A stretch of 12,677 nucleotides of DNA. It comes from Actinomycetota bacterium. Lineage in GTDB: Bacteria; Actinomycetota; Actinomycetes; S36-B12; UBA5976. Below the pieces are notes generated by a model. It was not told the DNA's origin, did no database searches, and saw only the letters and a program-made list of their open reading frames with translations. Positions 4,652 through 11,580 of the stretch are shown here, in pieces (within the stretch, counting starts at the first letter, position 1; each line of letters starts with the position of its first letter). A program made the translations under genes and the position numbers. The stretch spans positions 1 to 12,677 of the forward strand of contig CANLIF010000027.1 of assembly GCA_947491175.1 (NCBI GenBank), given 5' to 3'.

Positions 4652-5845
4652 GTGGCAAAGGCGAAGTTTGAGCGGACAAAACCGCACGTAAACATCGGCA
4701 CCATCGGTCACATCGACCACGGCAAGACAACGCTGACTGCTGCCATCACTAAGGTGCTGCACGATGCTTTCCCAGATGTAAACCCATTCACGCCATTCGA
4801 CATGATCGATAAGGCACCTGAAGAGCGTCAGCGTGGTATCACGATTTCGATCGCTCACGTTGAGTACCAGACAGAAGTGCGCCACTACGCGCACGTTGAC
4901 TGCCCAGGACACGCTGACTACATCAAAAACATGATCACTGGCGCGGCACAGATGGACGGTGCGATTCTTGTAGTTGCAGCGACTGACGGCCCAATGCCTC
5001 AGACCAAGGAACACGTTCTACTTGCTCGTCAGGTAGGCGTTCCGGCAATCGTTGTTGCGCTTAACAAGTGCGACATGGTTGATGACGAAGAACTTATTGA
5101 ACTCGTAGAAATGGAAGTTCGTGAACTTCTAAGTGCTTACGAATTCCCAGGCGATGACATTCCTGTTGTTCGCGTAGCTGCATTCCCAGCACTTCAGGGT
5201 GATGCAAAGTGGGGACAGTCAGTTCTTGACCTAATGCAGGCTGTTGATGATTACATCCCAACACCAGCTCGCGATACCGAAAAGCCATTCCTTATGCCAG
5301 TTGAAGACGTTTTCACAATCACAGGTCGTGGAACCGTTGTTACTGGTCGTATCGAACAGGGCATCGTAAAGGTTAACGAAGAAGTTGAAATCGTAGGTAT
5401 TCGTCCAGATATACAGAAGACAACCGTCACTGGTGTTGAAATGTTCCGCAAACTTCTTGATGAAGGTCGCGCTGGCGAAAACGTTGGACTTCTTCTTCGT
5501 GGCACAAAGCGTGAAGACATTGAGCGTGGCCAGGTTATCTGCCGTCCAGGTTCAGTAAATCCTCACACTGACTTCGAAGCTAACGTTTACATCCTTTCCA
5601 AGGATGAAGGCGGCCGTCACACGCCGTTCTTCGACAACTACCGTCCACAGTTCTACTTCCGTACCACGGACGTAACTGGTGTAGTAACGCTTCCAAGTGG
5701 AACCGAAATGGTAATGCCTGGCGATAACACTGAAATGACCATTGCGTTAATTCAGTCAATCGCTATGGACGAAGGTCTGCGTTTCGCAATCCGTGAAGGT
5801 GGCCGCACTGTCGGCGCCGGTCGCGTAACCAAGATCCTTAAGTAA
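4652..5845 (+). CDS. tuf: Translation elongation factor Tu
   Basis: This 397-residue GTPase delivers aminoacyl-tRNA to the ribosomal A site. The GTG start at 4652 has a perfect AGGAGG (4639-4644) 7 nt upstream, the best ribosome binding site in the window, fitting the most abundant cell protein. Motifs are the P-loop GHIDHGKT (19-26), RGITIS (61-66), DCPGH (83-87, catalytic His87) and NKCD (138-141). The G5 loop reads VRVAAFPALQGD, so the expected Ser-Ala-Leu/Lys is Ala176-Ala177-Phe178. Domains 2 and 3 are intact, including GRGTVVTGRIEQG, GENVGLLLRG and the C-terminal REGGRTVGAGRVTKIL. It is the last str gene. An 84-nt gap with a hairpin precedes it, and a 125-nt gap with a 13-bp hairpin separates it from rpsJ. 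Confidence 0.98.
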   Translation: MAKAKFERTKPHVNIGTIGHIDHGKTTLTAAITKVLHDAFPDVNPFTPFDMIDKAPEERQRGITISIAHVEYQTEVRHYAHVDCPGHADYIKNMITGAAQMDGAILVVAATDGPMPQTKEHVLLARQVGVPAIVVALNKCDMVDDEELIELVEMEVRELLSAYEFPGDDIPVVRVAAFPALQGDAKWGQSVLDLMQAVDDYIPTPARDTEKPFLMPVEDVFTITGRGTVVTGRIEQGIVKVNEEVEIVGIRPDIQKTTVTGVEMFRKLLDEGRAGENVGLLLRGTKREDIERGQVICRPGSVNPHTDFEANVYILSKDEGGRHTPFFDNYRPQFYFRTTDVTGVVTLPSGTEMVMPGDNTEMTIALIQSIAMDEGLRFAIREGGRTVGAGRVTKILK

Positions 5846-5880
5846 TTACTGATCTGAACTAGCAAGAAAACTGTTTGTGT

Positions 5881-5910
5881 TAGCAGGTGGTCCGCAAGGG
5901 CCACCTGCTA
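5881..5910 (+). promoter_or_regulatory. 13-bp GNRA hairpin between tuf and rpsJ
   Basis: The left arm 5881-5893 (TAGCAGGTGGTCC) pairs with 5898-5910 over 13 bp with a single U-G wobble, closing a GCAA tetraloop (5894-5897). The following sequence is A-rich, not T-rich, so it is not a canonical terminator. It sits 60 nt upstream of rpsJ, where an S10-operon leader would be. The top of the stem has the same sequence as an rpsL coding segment at 1571-1584. It could be a U-less terminator for the str operon, a processing site, or an S10-operon regulatory element. Confidence 0.75.
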
Positions 5911-5970
5911 CCAGACAAAAATCAAGACCCCTTATTGGCAGAAACTAGAAGAAAAGGATGGTCAAGCCAC

Positions 5971-6279
5971 ATGGCTGGACAAAAGATCCGAATTAGGCTC
6001 AAGGCCTACGATCACGAGGTCATTGACTCTTCAGCGCGCAAAATCGTTGAGGTTGTCATTCCTACTGGCGCGAAAGTCGCCGGTCCCGTGCCGCTGCCAA
6101 CTGAGAAAAACATTTACTGTGTAATCCGTTCGCCGCACAAGTACAAAGACTCACGCGAGCACTTCGAGATGCGCACACACAAGAGACTTATCGACATCAT
6201 CGATCCAACACCTAAGACAGTGGATTCGCTTATGCGTCTTGACTTGCCTGCCGGTGTTGATATTGAGATCAAGCTGTAG
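5971..6279 (+). CDS. rpsJ: 30S ribosomal protein S10
   Basis: This 102-residue protein of the 30S head is also the NusE antitermination factor, which links NusG and RNA polymerase to the leading ribosome. The ATG at 5971 gives the actinobacterial N-terminus AGQKIRIRLKAYDHEVID. The frame is open further upstream to a GTG at 5887, but that would translate half of the hairpin and add 28 residues absent from the family, so it is rejected. The conserved core VIRSPHKYKDSREHFEMRTH (the ribosome-inserted loop) and RLIDIIDPTPKTVDSLM are intact. The Shine-Dalgarno is AAGGA at 5954-5958, an unusually long 12 nt from the ATG, or GGATGG at 5956-5961. It opens the S10 operon, 125 nt after tuf and 11 nt before rplC. 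Confidence 0.97.
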   Translation: MAGQKIRIRLKAYDHEVIDSSARKIVEVVIPTGAKVAGPVPLPTEKNIYCVIRSPHKYKDSREHFEMRTHKRLIDIIDPTPKTVDSLMRLDLPAGVDIEIKL

Positions 6280-6290
6280 GGACGAAAAAT

Positions 6291-6935
6291 ATGGCTATCA
6301 ACAAGAAGGGCATCCTAGGCGAAAAGCTTGGCATGACCCAGGTATGGGACGAGAACAACCGTGTTGTTCCCGTAACTGTAGTTAAGGCAGGACCTTGTGT
6401 TGTTACACAAGTTCGCACGCCAGAAAACGACGGTTACTCCGGTGTCCAAATTGCTTTCGGTCAGATTGACCCACGCAAGGTAACTCAGCCAATGCTTGGC
6501 CACTTTGCAAAGGCTGGCGTTACTCCACGTCGTCATCTACTTGAACTTCGTTTCGACGATGCATCAGATTACGCACTTGGCCAAGAACTTGGCGCTGACA
6601 CTTTTGAAGCTGGCAGCAACATCGACGTAACTGGCGTAACCAAGGGTAAAGGTTTCGCTGGAACTATGAAGCGTCACGGCTTCCACGGCGTAAGCGCATC
6701 CCACGGTGCTCACAAAAACCACCGCAAGCCAGGCTCCATTGGAGCTTGTGCTACACCGGGTCGCGTTTTCAAGGGCGTTCGAATGTCAGGTCGTATGGGT
6801 GGAATCACTCAGACAACACAAAACCTCAAGGTTCACGCAGTAGATACCGAAAAGGGTTTGATCTTGGTTAAGGGTGCAATCCCTGGACCTGCAGGCTCAG
6901 TTGTACTACTTCGTTCCGCAGCGAAGGGAGCATAA
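6291..6935 (+). CDS. rplC: 50S ribosomal protein L3
   Basis: This 214-residue early 50S assembly protein has an extended loop reaching toward the peptidyl transferase centre. It begins MAINKKGILGEKLGMTQVW, typical of L3. The family signature VTGVTKGKGFAGTMKRHGF lies at about 113-131, followed by the loop region with GSIGACATPGRVFKGVRMSGRMGG (about 148-171). The length is standard. AGGGA at 6278-6282, overlapping the rpsJ stop codon, gives a Shine-Dalgarno 8 nt from the ATG, so it is likely translationally coupled to rpsJ. No unusual residue was noticed. Confidence 0.98.
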   Translation: MAINKKGILGEKLGMTQVWDENNRVVPVTVVKAGPCVVTQVRTPENDGYSGVQIAFGQIDPRKVTQPMLGHFAKAGVTPRRHLLELRFDDASDYALGQELGADTFEAGSNIDVTGVTKGKGFAGTMKRHGFHGVSASHGAHKNHRKPGSIGACATPGRVFKGVRMSGRMGGITQTTQNLKVHAVDTEKGLILVKGAIPGPAGSVVLLRSAAKGA

Positions 6936-6940
6936 CTTCC

Positions 6941-7615
6941 ATGACATCAGTAGACGTTAAGACGCCAGCTGGCAAAGCCGCTGGAACTATGGAACTTCCT
7001 GCAGACATTTTTGATGTGCAGACAAACATTCCATTGCTTCACCAGGTTGTAGTTGCCCAACTTGCAGCTGCTCGCCAGGGAACACATGACACAAAGCGTC
7101 GTGGCGAAGTAAGTGGTTCCGGTAAGAAGCCTTTCAAGCAAAAGGGAACAGGTCGCGCCCGTCAGGGTTCGATTCGTGCACCTCAGTACCGCGGTGGTGG
7201 AATCACACACGGACCACACCCACGCGATTACGATCAGCGCACACCTAAGAAGATGAAGGCTGCTGCACTTCGTGGCGCACTTTCAGACCGCGCACGTAAT
7301 GGCAACATACATGTGCTTTCTTCAGTCGTCGAAGGTGACTCTCCATCAACTAAGCAGGCACTTGCTGCAATCAACTCAGTATCAACTGCGAAGAACATCT
7401 TGGTTGTTGTAGATCGCACAGACTTTGTAAGTTGGAAGAGCCTACGCAACGTAGACGCAATCCACTTACTTGCTGTTGATCAACTAAATACTTACGACGT
7501 ACTTAAGTCCGATGATGTTGTCTTCACAAAGGCAGCACTTGAAGTTCTGGTTGCAGGTCCAGCTCGCGGTAAGTCCGCAAAAGCTGTTGCTGGTTCCAAC
7601 GAAGTAGAGGCGTAA
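6941..7615 (+). CDS. rplD: 50S ribosomal protein L4
   Basis: This 224-residue 50S protein has a basic loop that lines the nascent-peptide exit tunnel. The globular start includes IFDVQTNIPLLHQVVVAQLAA. The loop at about 53-95 contains KKPFKQKGTGRARQGS and RGGGITHGPHPRDY, the macrolide-contacting region, with no insertion or deletion visible. A short Ala/Lys-rich tail follows residue 205. The ATG at 6941 has AGGGAG (6925-6930) 10 nt upstream in the end of rplC, and the gap between the two genes is 5 nt. In E. coli, L4 represses the S10 operon through a leader hairpin. The only comparable element here is the hairpin at 5881-5910, and no direct evidence links the two. Confidence 0.97.
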   Translation: MTSVDVKTPAGKAAGTMELPADIFDVQTNIPLLHQVVVAQLAAARQGTHDTKRRGEVSGSGKKPFKQKGTGRARQGSIRAPQYRGGGITHGPHPRDYDQRTPKKMKAAALRGALSDRARNGNIHVLSSVVEGDSPSTKQALAAINSVSTAKNILVVVDRTDFVSWKSLRNVDAIHLLAVDQLNTYDVLKSDDVVFTKAALEVLVAGPARGKSAKAVAGSNEVEA

Positions 7616-7618
7616 GTC

Positions 7619-7921
7619 ATGACAACTATCTACGATCCACGCGACATTCTTATCTCGCCAGTCATCTCTGAAAAGAGCTATGCACTACTGGATGAGAACA
7701 AGTACACATTCATCGTTCGTCCGGATGCAAATAAGACCCAAATCAAGATTGCGGTTGCAGAAGTATTCAACGTAAAGGTGACTGGCGTAAACATTATCAA
7801 TCGCCGCGGCAAGACAATTCGTACACGTTCCGGTTTTGGCAAGCGTGCCGACACCAAGCGTGCAATCGTAACTGTTGCAGCTGGCGACCGCATCGACATC
7901 TTTGGTGGTCCGGTTTCGTAA
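7619..7921 (+). CDS. rplW: 50S ribosomal protein L23
   Basis: This 100-residue protein sits at the tunnel exit and is the docking site for trigger factor and SRP. The N-terminal signature DILISPVISEKSY (9-21) and the L23 core YTFIVRPDANKTQIKIAVAEVF are clear. The extended loop NRRGKTIRTRSGFGKRADTKRA (about 61-82) follows. ATG at 7619 is 3 nt after the rplD stop, with GAGG at 7607-7610 in the end of rplD as ribosome binding site. The stop codon (TAA 7919-7921) lies inside an 8-bp perfect hairpin that spans the junction with rplB. Confidence 0.97.
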   Translation: MTTIYDPRDILISPVISEKSYALLDENKYTFIVRPDANKTQIKIAVAEVFNVKVTGVNIINRRGKTIRTRSGFGKRADTKRAIVTVAAGDRIDIFGGPVS

Positions 7922-7927
7922 CCGGAC
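7908..7927 (+). promoter_or_regulatory. Perfect hairpin spanning the rplW stop codon
   Basis: GTCCGGTT (7908-7915) and AACCGGAC (7920-7927) form an uninterrupted 8-bp stem with the loop TCGT. The rplW TAA (7919-7921) sits at the base of the loop and the start of the right arm. It lies in the longest gap inside the S10 operon (29 nt), 11 nt upstream of the rplB Shine-Dalgarno AGGGA (7939-7943). No U-tract follows, so termination is unlikely. Confidence 0.65.
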
Positions 7928-7950
7928 GAGAATAGGACAGGGAAACTCAC

Positions 7951-8787
7951 ATGGGAATCCGTAAGTACAAGCCGACCACTCCGGGCCGTCGTGGCTCCAG
8001 TGTCGCCGACTTCGTCGAAATCACGCGTTCAACACCGGAAAAGTCATTGGTACGCCCGCTTCACAGCAAGGGTGGCCGTAACAACGCCGGTCGGGTAACC
8101 GCTCGTCACCAAGGTGGCGGTCACAAGCGCGCTTACCGTCTAATTGACTTCCGTCGCAATGACAAAGATGGTGTACCGGCAAAGGTTGCACACATCGAAT
8201 ACGATCCAAACCGTACTGCCCGTATTGCACTTTTGCATTACGCAGATGGCGAGAAGCGTTACATCATTGCGCCTAACAAGCTAAAGCAAGGTGACCGAAT
8301 CGAAACCGGTCCAGCTGCTGACATCAAGCCAGGTAACAACTTGCCACTTCGCAACATTCCAGTCGGTACTGTGATTCACGCAATCGAACTTCGCCCAGGT
8401 GGCGGAGCAAAGATTGCTCGTAGCGCAGGAACTTCTGTTCAGCTTGTTGCAAAGGACGGACCTTACGCACAACTTCGTATGCCATCAGGCGAAATTCGCA
8501 ACGTGGATGCTCGCTGCCGCGCAACCATCGGTGAAGTTGGTAACGCAGAACAGTCAAACATCAACTGGGGTAAAGCTGGCCGTATGCGCTGGAAGGGCAA
8601 GCGCCCAACCGTCCGCGGTGTTGCAATGAACCCTGTCGATCACCCACATGGTGGTGGTGAAGGTAAGACTTCCGGTGGACGTCACCCAGTGAATCCAAAC
8701 GGTAAAGCAGAAGGTCGTACCCGCGCAGCCAATAAGGCCAGCGACAAGATGATCGTCCGCCGCCGCAAGACCGGCAAGAAGCGCTAG
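7951..8787 (+). CDS. rplB: 50S ribosomal protein L2
   Basis: This 278-residue rRNA-binding protein is needed for subunit association and a functional peptidyl transferase centre. Features are the basic N-terminal arm with GGRNNAGRVTARHQGGGHKR (about 41-60), the OB-like and SH3-like RNA-binding core with the motif ELRPGGGAKIARSAGTS (146-162), and the conserved loop PVDHPHGGGEG (228-238). The last carries the histidine (His231) equivalent to the E. coli residue implicated in peptidyl transfer. A basic tail ends in RRRKTGKKR. ATG at 7951 has AGGGA (7939-7943) 7 nt upstream. The length is standard and nothing looks degraded. Confidence 0.98.
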   Translation: MGIRKYKPTTPGRRGSSVADFVEITRSTPEKSLVRPLHSKGGRNNAGRVTARHQGGGHKRAYRLIDFRRNDKDGVPAKVAHIEYDPNRTARIALLHYADGEKRYIIAPNKLKQGDRIETGPAADIKPGNNLPLRNIPVGTVIHAIELRPGGGAKIARSAGTSVQLVAKDGPYAQLRMPSGEIRNVDARCRATIGEVGNAEQSNINWGKAGRMRWKGKRPTVRGVAMNPVDHPHGGGEGKTSGGRHPVNPNGKAEGRTRAANKASDKMIVRRRKTGKKR

Positions 8788-8798
8788 GAGTTATTGAG

Positions 8799-9080
8799 AT
8801 GCCACGTAGCCTGAAAAAAGGTCCATTCATTGACGGACACCTTCTAAAGAAGGTCGACGATCAAAATGAAAAGGGAACCAAGAACGTGATCAAGACCTGG
8901 TCACGCCGTTCAGTAATTTCTCCTGCCATGCTCGGCCACACTCTGGCTGTTCATGACGGACGCAAGCATGTTCCAGTTTTCGTAACTGAAGACATGGTTG
9001 GCCACAAGCTCGGTGAATTCGCACCAACACGTACCTTCAAGGGTCACGTGAAGGACGATCGCAAAGCAAAGCGTAAGTAG
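8799..9080 (+). CDS. rpsS: 30S ribosomal protein S19
   Basis: This 93-residue 30S head protein forms the intersubunit bridge region with S13. It begins MPRSLKKGPFIDGHLLKKV, and shows the family blocks IKTWSRRSVISPAMLGHTLAVHDGR and VTEDMVGHKLGEFAPTR, ending in a short lysine-rich tail. The start at 8799 uses TAGGAG (8785-8790), which includes the rplB stop codon, with 8-nt spacing. This makes translational coupling to rplB likely. Confidence 0.98.
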   Translation: MPRSLKKGPFIDGHLLKKVDDQNEKGTKNVIKTWSRRSVISPAMLGHTLAVHDGRKHVPVFVTEDMVGHKLGEFAPTRTFKGHVKDDRKAKRK

Positions 9081-9088
9081 GGACAGTG

Positions 9089-9457
9089 ATGGAAGCTTTA
9101 ACAACAAACTCGGCTCGTGCGCAGGCACGTTTCGTTCGCGTCACACCACAAAAGGCACGTCGAGTAATCGACATGATCCGTGGCATGAACGCGCAAGAAG
9201 CACAAACACTTCTTCGCTTTGCCCCACAAGCTGCAAGTGAGCCAATTGGCAAAGTTGTCGGTAGCGCAATTGCTAACGCAACTAACAATTACAACTTGGA
9301 TGCCCGCACTCTTGTTATCACTCAGGCGTTTGTCGATGAGGGTCCAACAATGAAGCGTTTCCGTCCACGTGCTCAGGGTCGTGCAAGCCAGATCTTGAAG
9401 CGCACCAGCCACATCACCGTAGTCGTCGAGTCCGTTGACTCCCAGAAGAAGGGATAG
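9089..9457 (+). CDS. rplV: 50S ribosomal protein L22
   Basis: This 122-residue protein has a long beta-hairpin that lines the nascent-peptide tunnel opposite L4. The conserved N-terminal helix region (RVTPQKARRVIDMIRGM) and the hairpin region at about 83-105 (GPTMKRFRPRAQGRASQI) are intact, with no insertion of the kind that confers macrolide resistance. Two start codons stand in tandem, GTG 9086 and ATG 9089. The Shine-Dalgarno AGGGA (9079-9083) is only 2 nt from the GTG but 5 nt from the ATG, so ATG is chosen. The alternative adds one residue. The gap after rpsS is 8 nt. Confidence 0.95.
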   Translation: MEALTTNSARAQARFVRVTPQKARRVIDMIRGMNAQEAQTLLRFAPQAASEPIGKVVGSAIANATNNYNLDARTLVITQAFVDEGPTMKRFRPRAQGRASQILKRTSHITVVVESVDSQKKG

Positions 9458-9462
9458 TCAAA

Positions 9463-10287
9463 ATGGGTCAGAAAATTAATCCGTACGGCTTCCGTCTCGG
9501 TATCACAACTGATTACCGCTCCAAGTGGTTTGCAGATTCATCAAAGGTTGGCGAGCGTTACCGCGATTACGTCGCTGAAGATGTAAAGATCCGCAAGCTC
9601 ATGACTGAAGGCATGGAACGTGCCGGTATTGCTCGTGTTGAAATCGAACGTACTCGTGACCGAGTCCGCGTTGACATTCACACTGCGCGTCCAGGCATTG
9701 TTATCGGTCGTCGTGGTCAAGAAGCAGACATCATTCGTACCAAGTTAGAAAAACTAACTGGTAAGCAAGTACAGCTAAACGTTCTGGAAGTTAAGAACGC
9801 AGAAATCGAAGCCCAACTTGTGGCACAGGGTGTTGCAGAACAGCTTTCTAGCCGCGTTTCATTCCGTCGCGCAATGAAGAAGGCGATGCAGTCAGCACTT
9901 AAGGGTGGCGCAAAGGGTATTCGTATCCAGGTTTCCGGCCGTCTTGGTGGCGCAGAAATGTCACGTCGTGAGTTCTACCGTGAAGGTCGCGTGCCATTGC
10001 ACACACTTCGCGCAGACATCGATTACGGCTTCTACGAAGCTCGTACAACTTTTGGTCGCATCGGCGTAAAGGTATGGATCTACAAGGGCGATGCTCTTGG
10101 AACCCGCACCGAGCGTGAGCAGGCAGCAGCAACTGCCCGGGCGCGGCCAGCAACTCGAGCACCTCGTGCTCCAAGAGCCGCTTCAACCGGAACAACTTCA
10201 GCTGCAGCAACACCACCAGTCGAGAGCGCTCCAATTGTTGACACCGCACCAAGCGGCGCGGCAGTTCCAGTAACGGAAGGTGCATAA
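9463..10287 (+). CDS. rpsC: 30S ribosomal protein S3 with C-terminal tail
   Basis: This 274-residue protein lies at the mRNA entry channel and has helicase-like activity with S4 and S5. It begins MGQKINPYGFRLGI. The KH type 2 RNA-binding domain has its GxxG loop at Gly82-Gly85 (VIGRRGQE). The S3 C-terminal domain follows, with VSGRLGGAEMSRREFYREG (157-175) and the end block RIGVKVWIYKGD (199-210). Residues from about 215 on are a low-complexity Ala/Pro/Thr/Arg tail, basic at first and then slightly acidic. Such tails are common in actinobacterial S3 and are probably disordered. The Shine-Dalgarno AAGGGA (9449-9454) lies at the rplV end. Confidence 0.97.
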   Translation: MGQKINPYGFRLGITTDYRSKWFADSSKVGERYRDYVAEDVKIRKLMTEGMERAGIARVEIERTRDRVRVDIHTARPGIVIGRRGQEADIIRTKLEKLTGKQVQLNVLEVKNAEIEAQLVAQGVAEQLSSRVSFRRAMKKAMQSALKGGAKGIRIQVSGRLGGAEMSRREFYREGRVPLHTLRADIDYGFYEARTTFGRIGVKVWIYKGDALGTRTEREQAAATARARPATRAPRAPRAASTGTTSAAATPPVESAPIVDTAPSGAAVPVTEGA

Positions 10288-10289
10288 GC

Positions 10290-10703
10290 ATGTTAATTCC
10301 ACGTCGCGTCAAGCACCGTAAGCAGCATCACCCAGATCGCCATGGCGCATCAAAGGGTGGCAACGCTGTAACTTTCGGGCAGTGGGGTCTGCAGGCAATG
10401 GAGCCGGCATACGTTACTAACCGTCAAATCGAGTCCGCTCGTATCGCAATGACCCGTCACATTCGTCGTGGTGGAAAAGTATGGATCAACATTTATCCAG
10501 ACCGCCCACTGACAAAGAAGCCTGCTGAAACTCGAATGGGTTCCGGTAAGGGTTCACCTGAATGGTGGGTAGCAAACGTCAAGCCAGGTCGCGTGATGTT
10601 TGAGATTGCTTTCCCTAGTGAGAAAGTCGCGCACGAAGCGCTAACTCGCGCAATGCACAAATTGCCGATGAAGTGCCGCATCGTTGCACGTGAGGAGATC
10701 TAA
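10290..10703 (+). CDS. rplP: 50S ribosomal protein L16
   Basis: This 137-residue protein contacts the A-site tRNA elbow region of the 50S and is a late assembly factor. It starts MLIPRRVKHRKQHHP and contains the family motif RMGSGKGSPEWWVA (82-95), in which Arg82 corresponds to the arginine hydroxylated in E. coli. The length is normal. ATG at 10290 lies 2 nt after the rpsC stop, with GGAAGG (10275-10280) as ribosome binding site. The stop codon overlaps the rpmC start by one base (TAATG). Confidence 0.98.
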   Translation: MLIPRRVKHRKQHHPDRHGASKGGNAVTFGQWGLQAMEPAYVTNRQIESARIAMTRHIRRGGKVWINIYPDRPLTKKPAETRMGSGKGSPEWWVANVKPGRVMFEIAFPSEKVAHEALTRAMHKLPMKCRIVAREEI

Positions 10704-10936
10704 TGCCTACTACAAGCACAGTTGACTTACGACGTCTAGCTAATGATGAACTAGTTTCAAAGTTACGCGAAGCTAAAGAAGAACTATTCAACCTACGATT
10801 CCAGGCTGCCACCGGTCAGCTTGAAAGCCATGGCCGTCTACGTGCAGTCCGCAAGGAAATTGCCCGTCTGTACACCGTGATGCGCGAACGCGAATTAGGT
10901 ATCACGCCGGTTGAAAGTACTGAGGGTGCAGCATGA
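10703..10936 (+). CDS. rpmC: 50S ribosomal protein L29
   Basis: This 77-residue, two-helix protein near the tunnel exit neighbours L23. The core DLRRLANDELVSKLREAKEELFNLRFQAATGQLE is the L29 signature; the short tail ending TPVESTEGAA is not conserved. It overlaps rplP by one base (TAATG at 10701-10705), has a strong GAGGAG (10692-10697) at 5 nt, and overlaps rpsQ by four bases (ATGA at 10933-10936). Translation of the three genes is therefore likely coupled. Confidence 0.97.
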   Translation: MPTTSTVDLRRLANDELVSKLREAKEELFNLRFQAATGQLESHGRLRAVRKEIARLYTVMRERELGITPVESTEGAA

Positions 10937-11196
10937 GCGTAGACGAGCGCGGAGACCGTAAGGTTCGCGAAGGTTTAGTTGTTAGCGACAAGATGGACAA
11001 GACCATAGTCGTTGCAGTTGAAGACCGATTTAAGCATCCGCTTTATGGCAAGGTTGTGCGTCGCACAAACAAGCTAAAAGCACATGACGAAGCAAATGCC
11101 GCTGGCATTGGCGATCGTGTTCTGTTGATGGAAACTCGACCACTCAGTGCTACCAAGCGCTGGCGCATGGTAGAGATCCTCGAGAAGGCTAAGTAA
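10933..11196 (+). CDS. rpsQ: 30S ribosomal protein S17
   Basis: This 87-residue OB-fold primary binding protein of the 16S 5' domain has the central block REGLVVSDKMDKTIVVAVE followed by HPLYGKVVRRTNKLKAHDE, both typical of S17, and a C-terminal TRPLSATKRWRMVEILEKAK. The ATG at 10933 overlaps the rpmC TGA, with GAGGG (10922-10926) 6 nt upstream. It is the last S10-operon gene. Only 15 nt separate it from rplN, with no terminator or promoter visible, so S10 and spc are likely cotranscribed. Confidence 0.97.
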   Translation: MSVDERGDRKVREGLVVSDKMDKTIVVAVEDRFKHPLYGKVVRRTNKLKAHDEANAAGIGDRVLLMETRPLSATKRWRMVEILEKAK

Positions 11197-11211
11197 GGGT
11201 AGGGATCAAAA

Positions 11212-11580
11212 GTGATTCAACAAGAGTCGCGACTACGAGTCGCTGACAACACAGGTGCCAAGGAAATCTTGGTTATCCGTGTTCTCGGTGGTTCCGGCCG
11301 TCGCTATGCAGGTATCGGCGATGTTGTCGTTGGTACAGTCAAGGACGCGATCCCTGGTGGCAACGTCAAAAAAGGCGATGTCATTAAGGCTGTCATCGTG
11401 CGCACCAAAAAGGAGCGCCGACGTCCAGACGGTTCCTATATCCGCTTCGACGAAAACGCAGCAGTCATTCTTAAGGCTGACGGCGAACCTCGTGGCACCC
11501 GTATTTTTGGCCCAGTTGGTCGTGAACTTCGCGATAAGAAGTTCATGAAGATCATCTCGCTAGCACCGGAGGTTTTGTAA
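11212..11580 (+). CDS. rplN: 50S ribosomal protein L14
   Basis: This 122-residue protein is at the subunit interface and is the docking site of the silencing factor RsfS. It begins MIQQESRLRVADNTGAKE (the first residue from GTG at 11212) and includes GDVVVGTVKDAIPGG, RTKKERRRPDGSYIRFDENAAVI and GPVGRELRDKKFMKIISLAPEVL, which cover the whole family length. AGGGA at 11201-11205 is 6 nt from the start. The last base of its TAA is the first base of the rplX ATG. Confidence 0.98.
   Translation: MIQQESRLRVADNTGAKEILVIRVLGGSGRRYAGIGDVVVGTVKDAIPGGNVKKGDVIKAVIVRTKKERRRPDGSYIRFDENAAVILKADGEPRGTRIFGPVGRELRDKKFMKIISLAPEVL

Noticed and set aside
4430..5014. 194-codon open frame on the - strand over fusA-tuf
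   Set aside because: It is antisense to two well-conserved genes with no recognisable product or ribosome binding site.
5887..5970. Longer rpsJ start at GTG 5887, giving a VVRKG-like peptide
   Set aside because: The start would fall inside a 13-bp hairpin and add 28 residues absent from S10. ATG 5971 gives the conserved N-terminus.
5958..5996. 12-codon frame ATG 5958 to TAG overlapping the rpsJ start
   Set aside because: The only Shine-Dalgarno directly abuts its ATG, so it is unlikely to be initiated.
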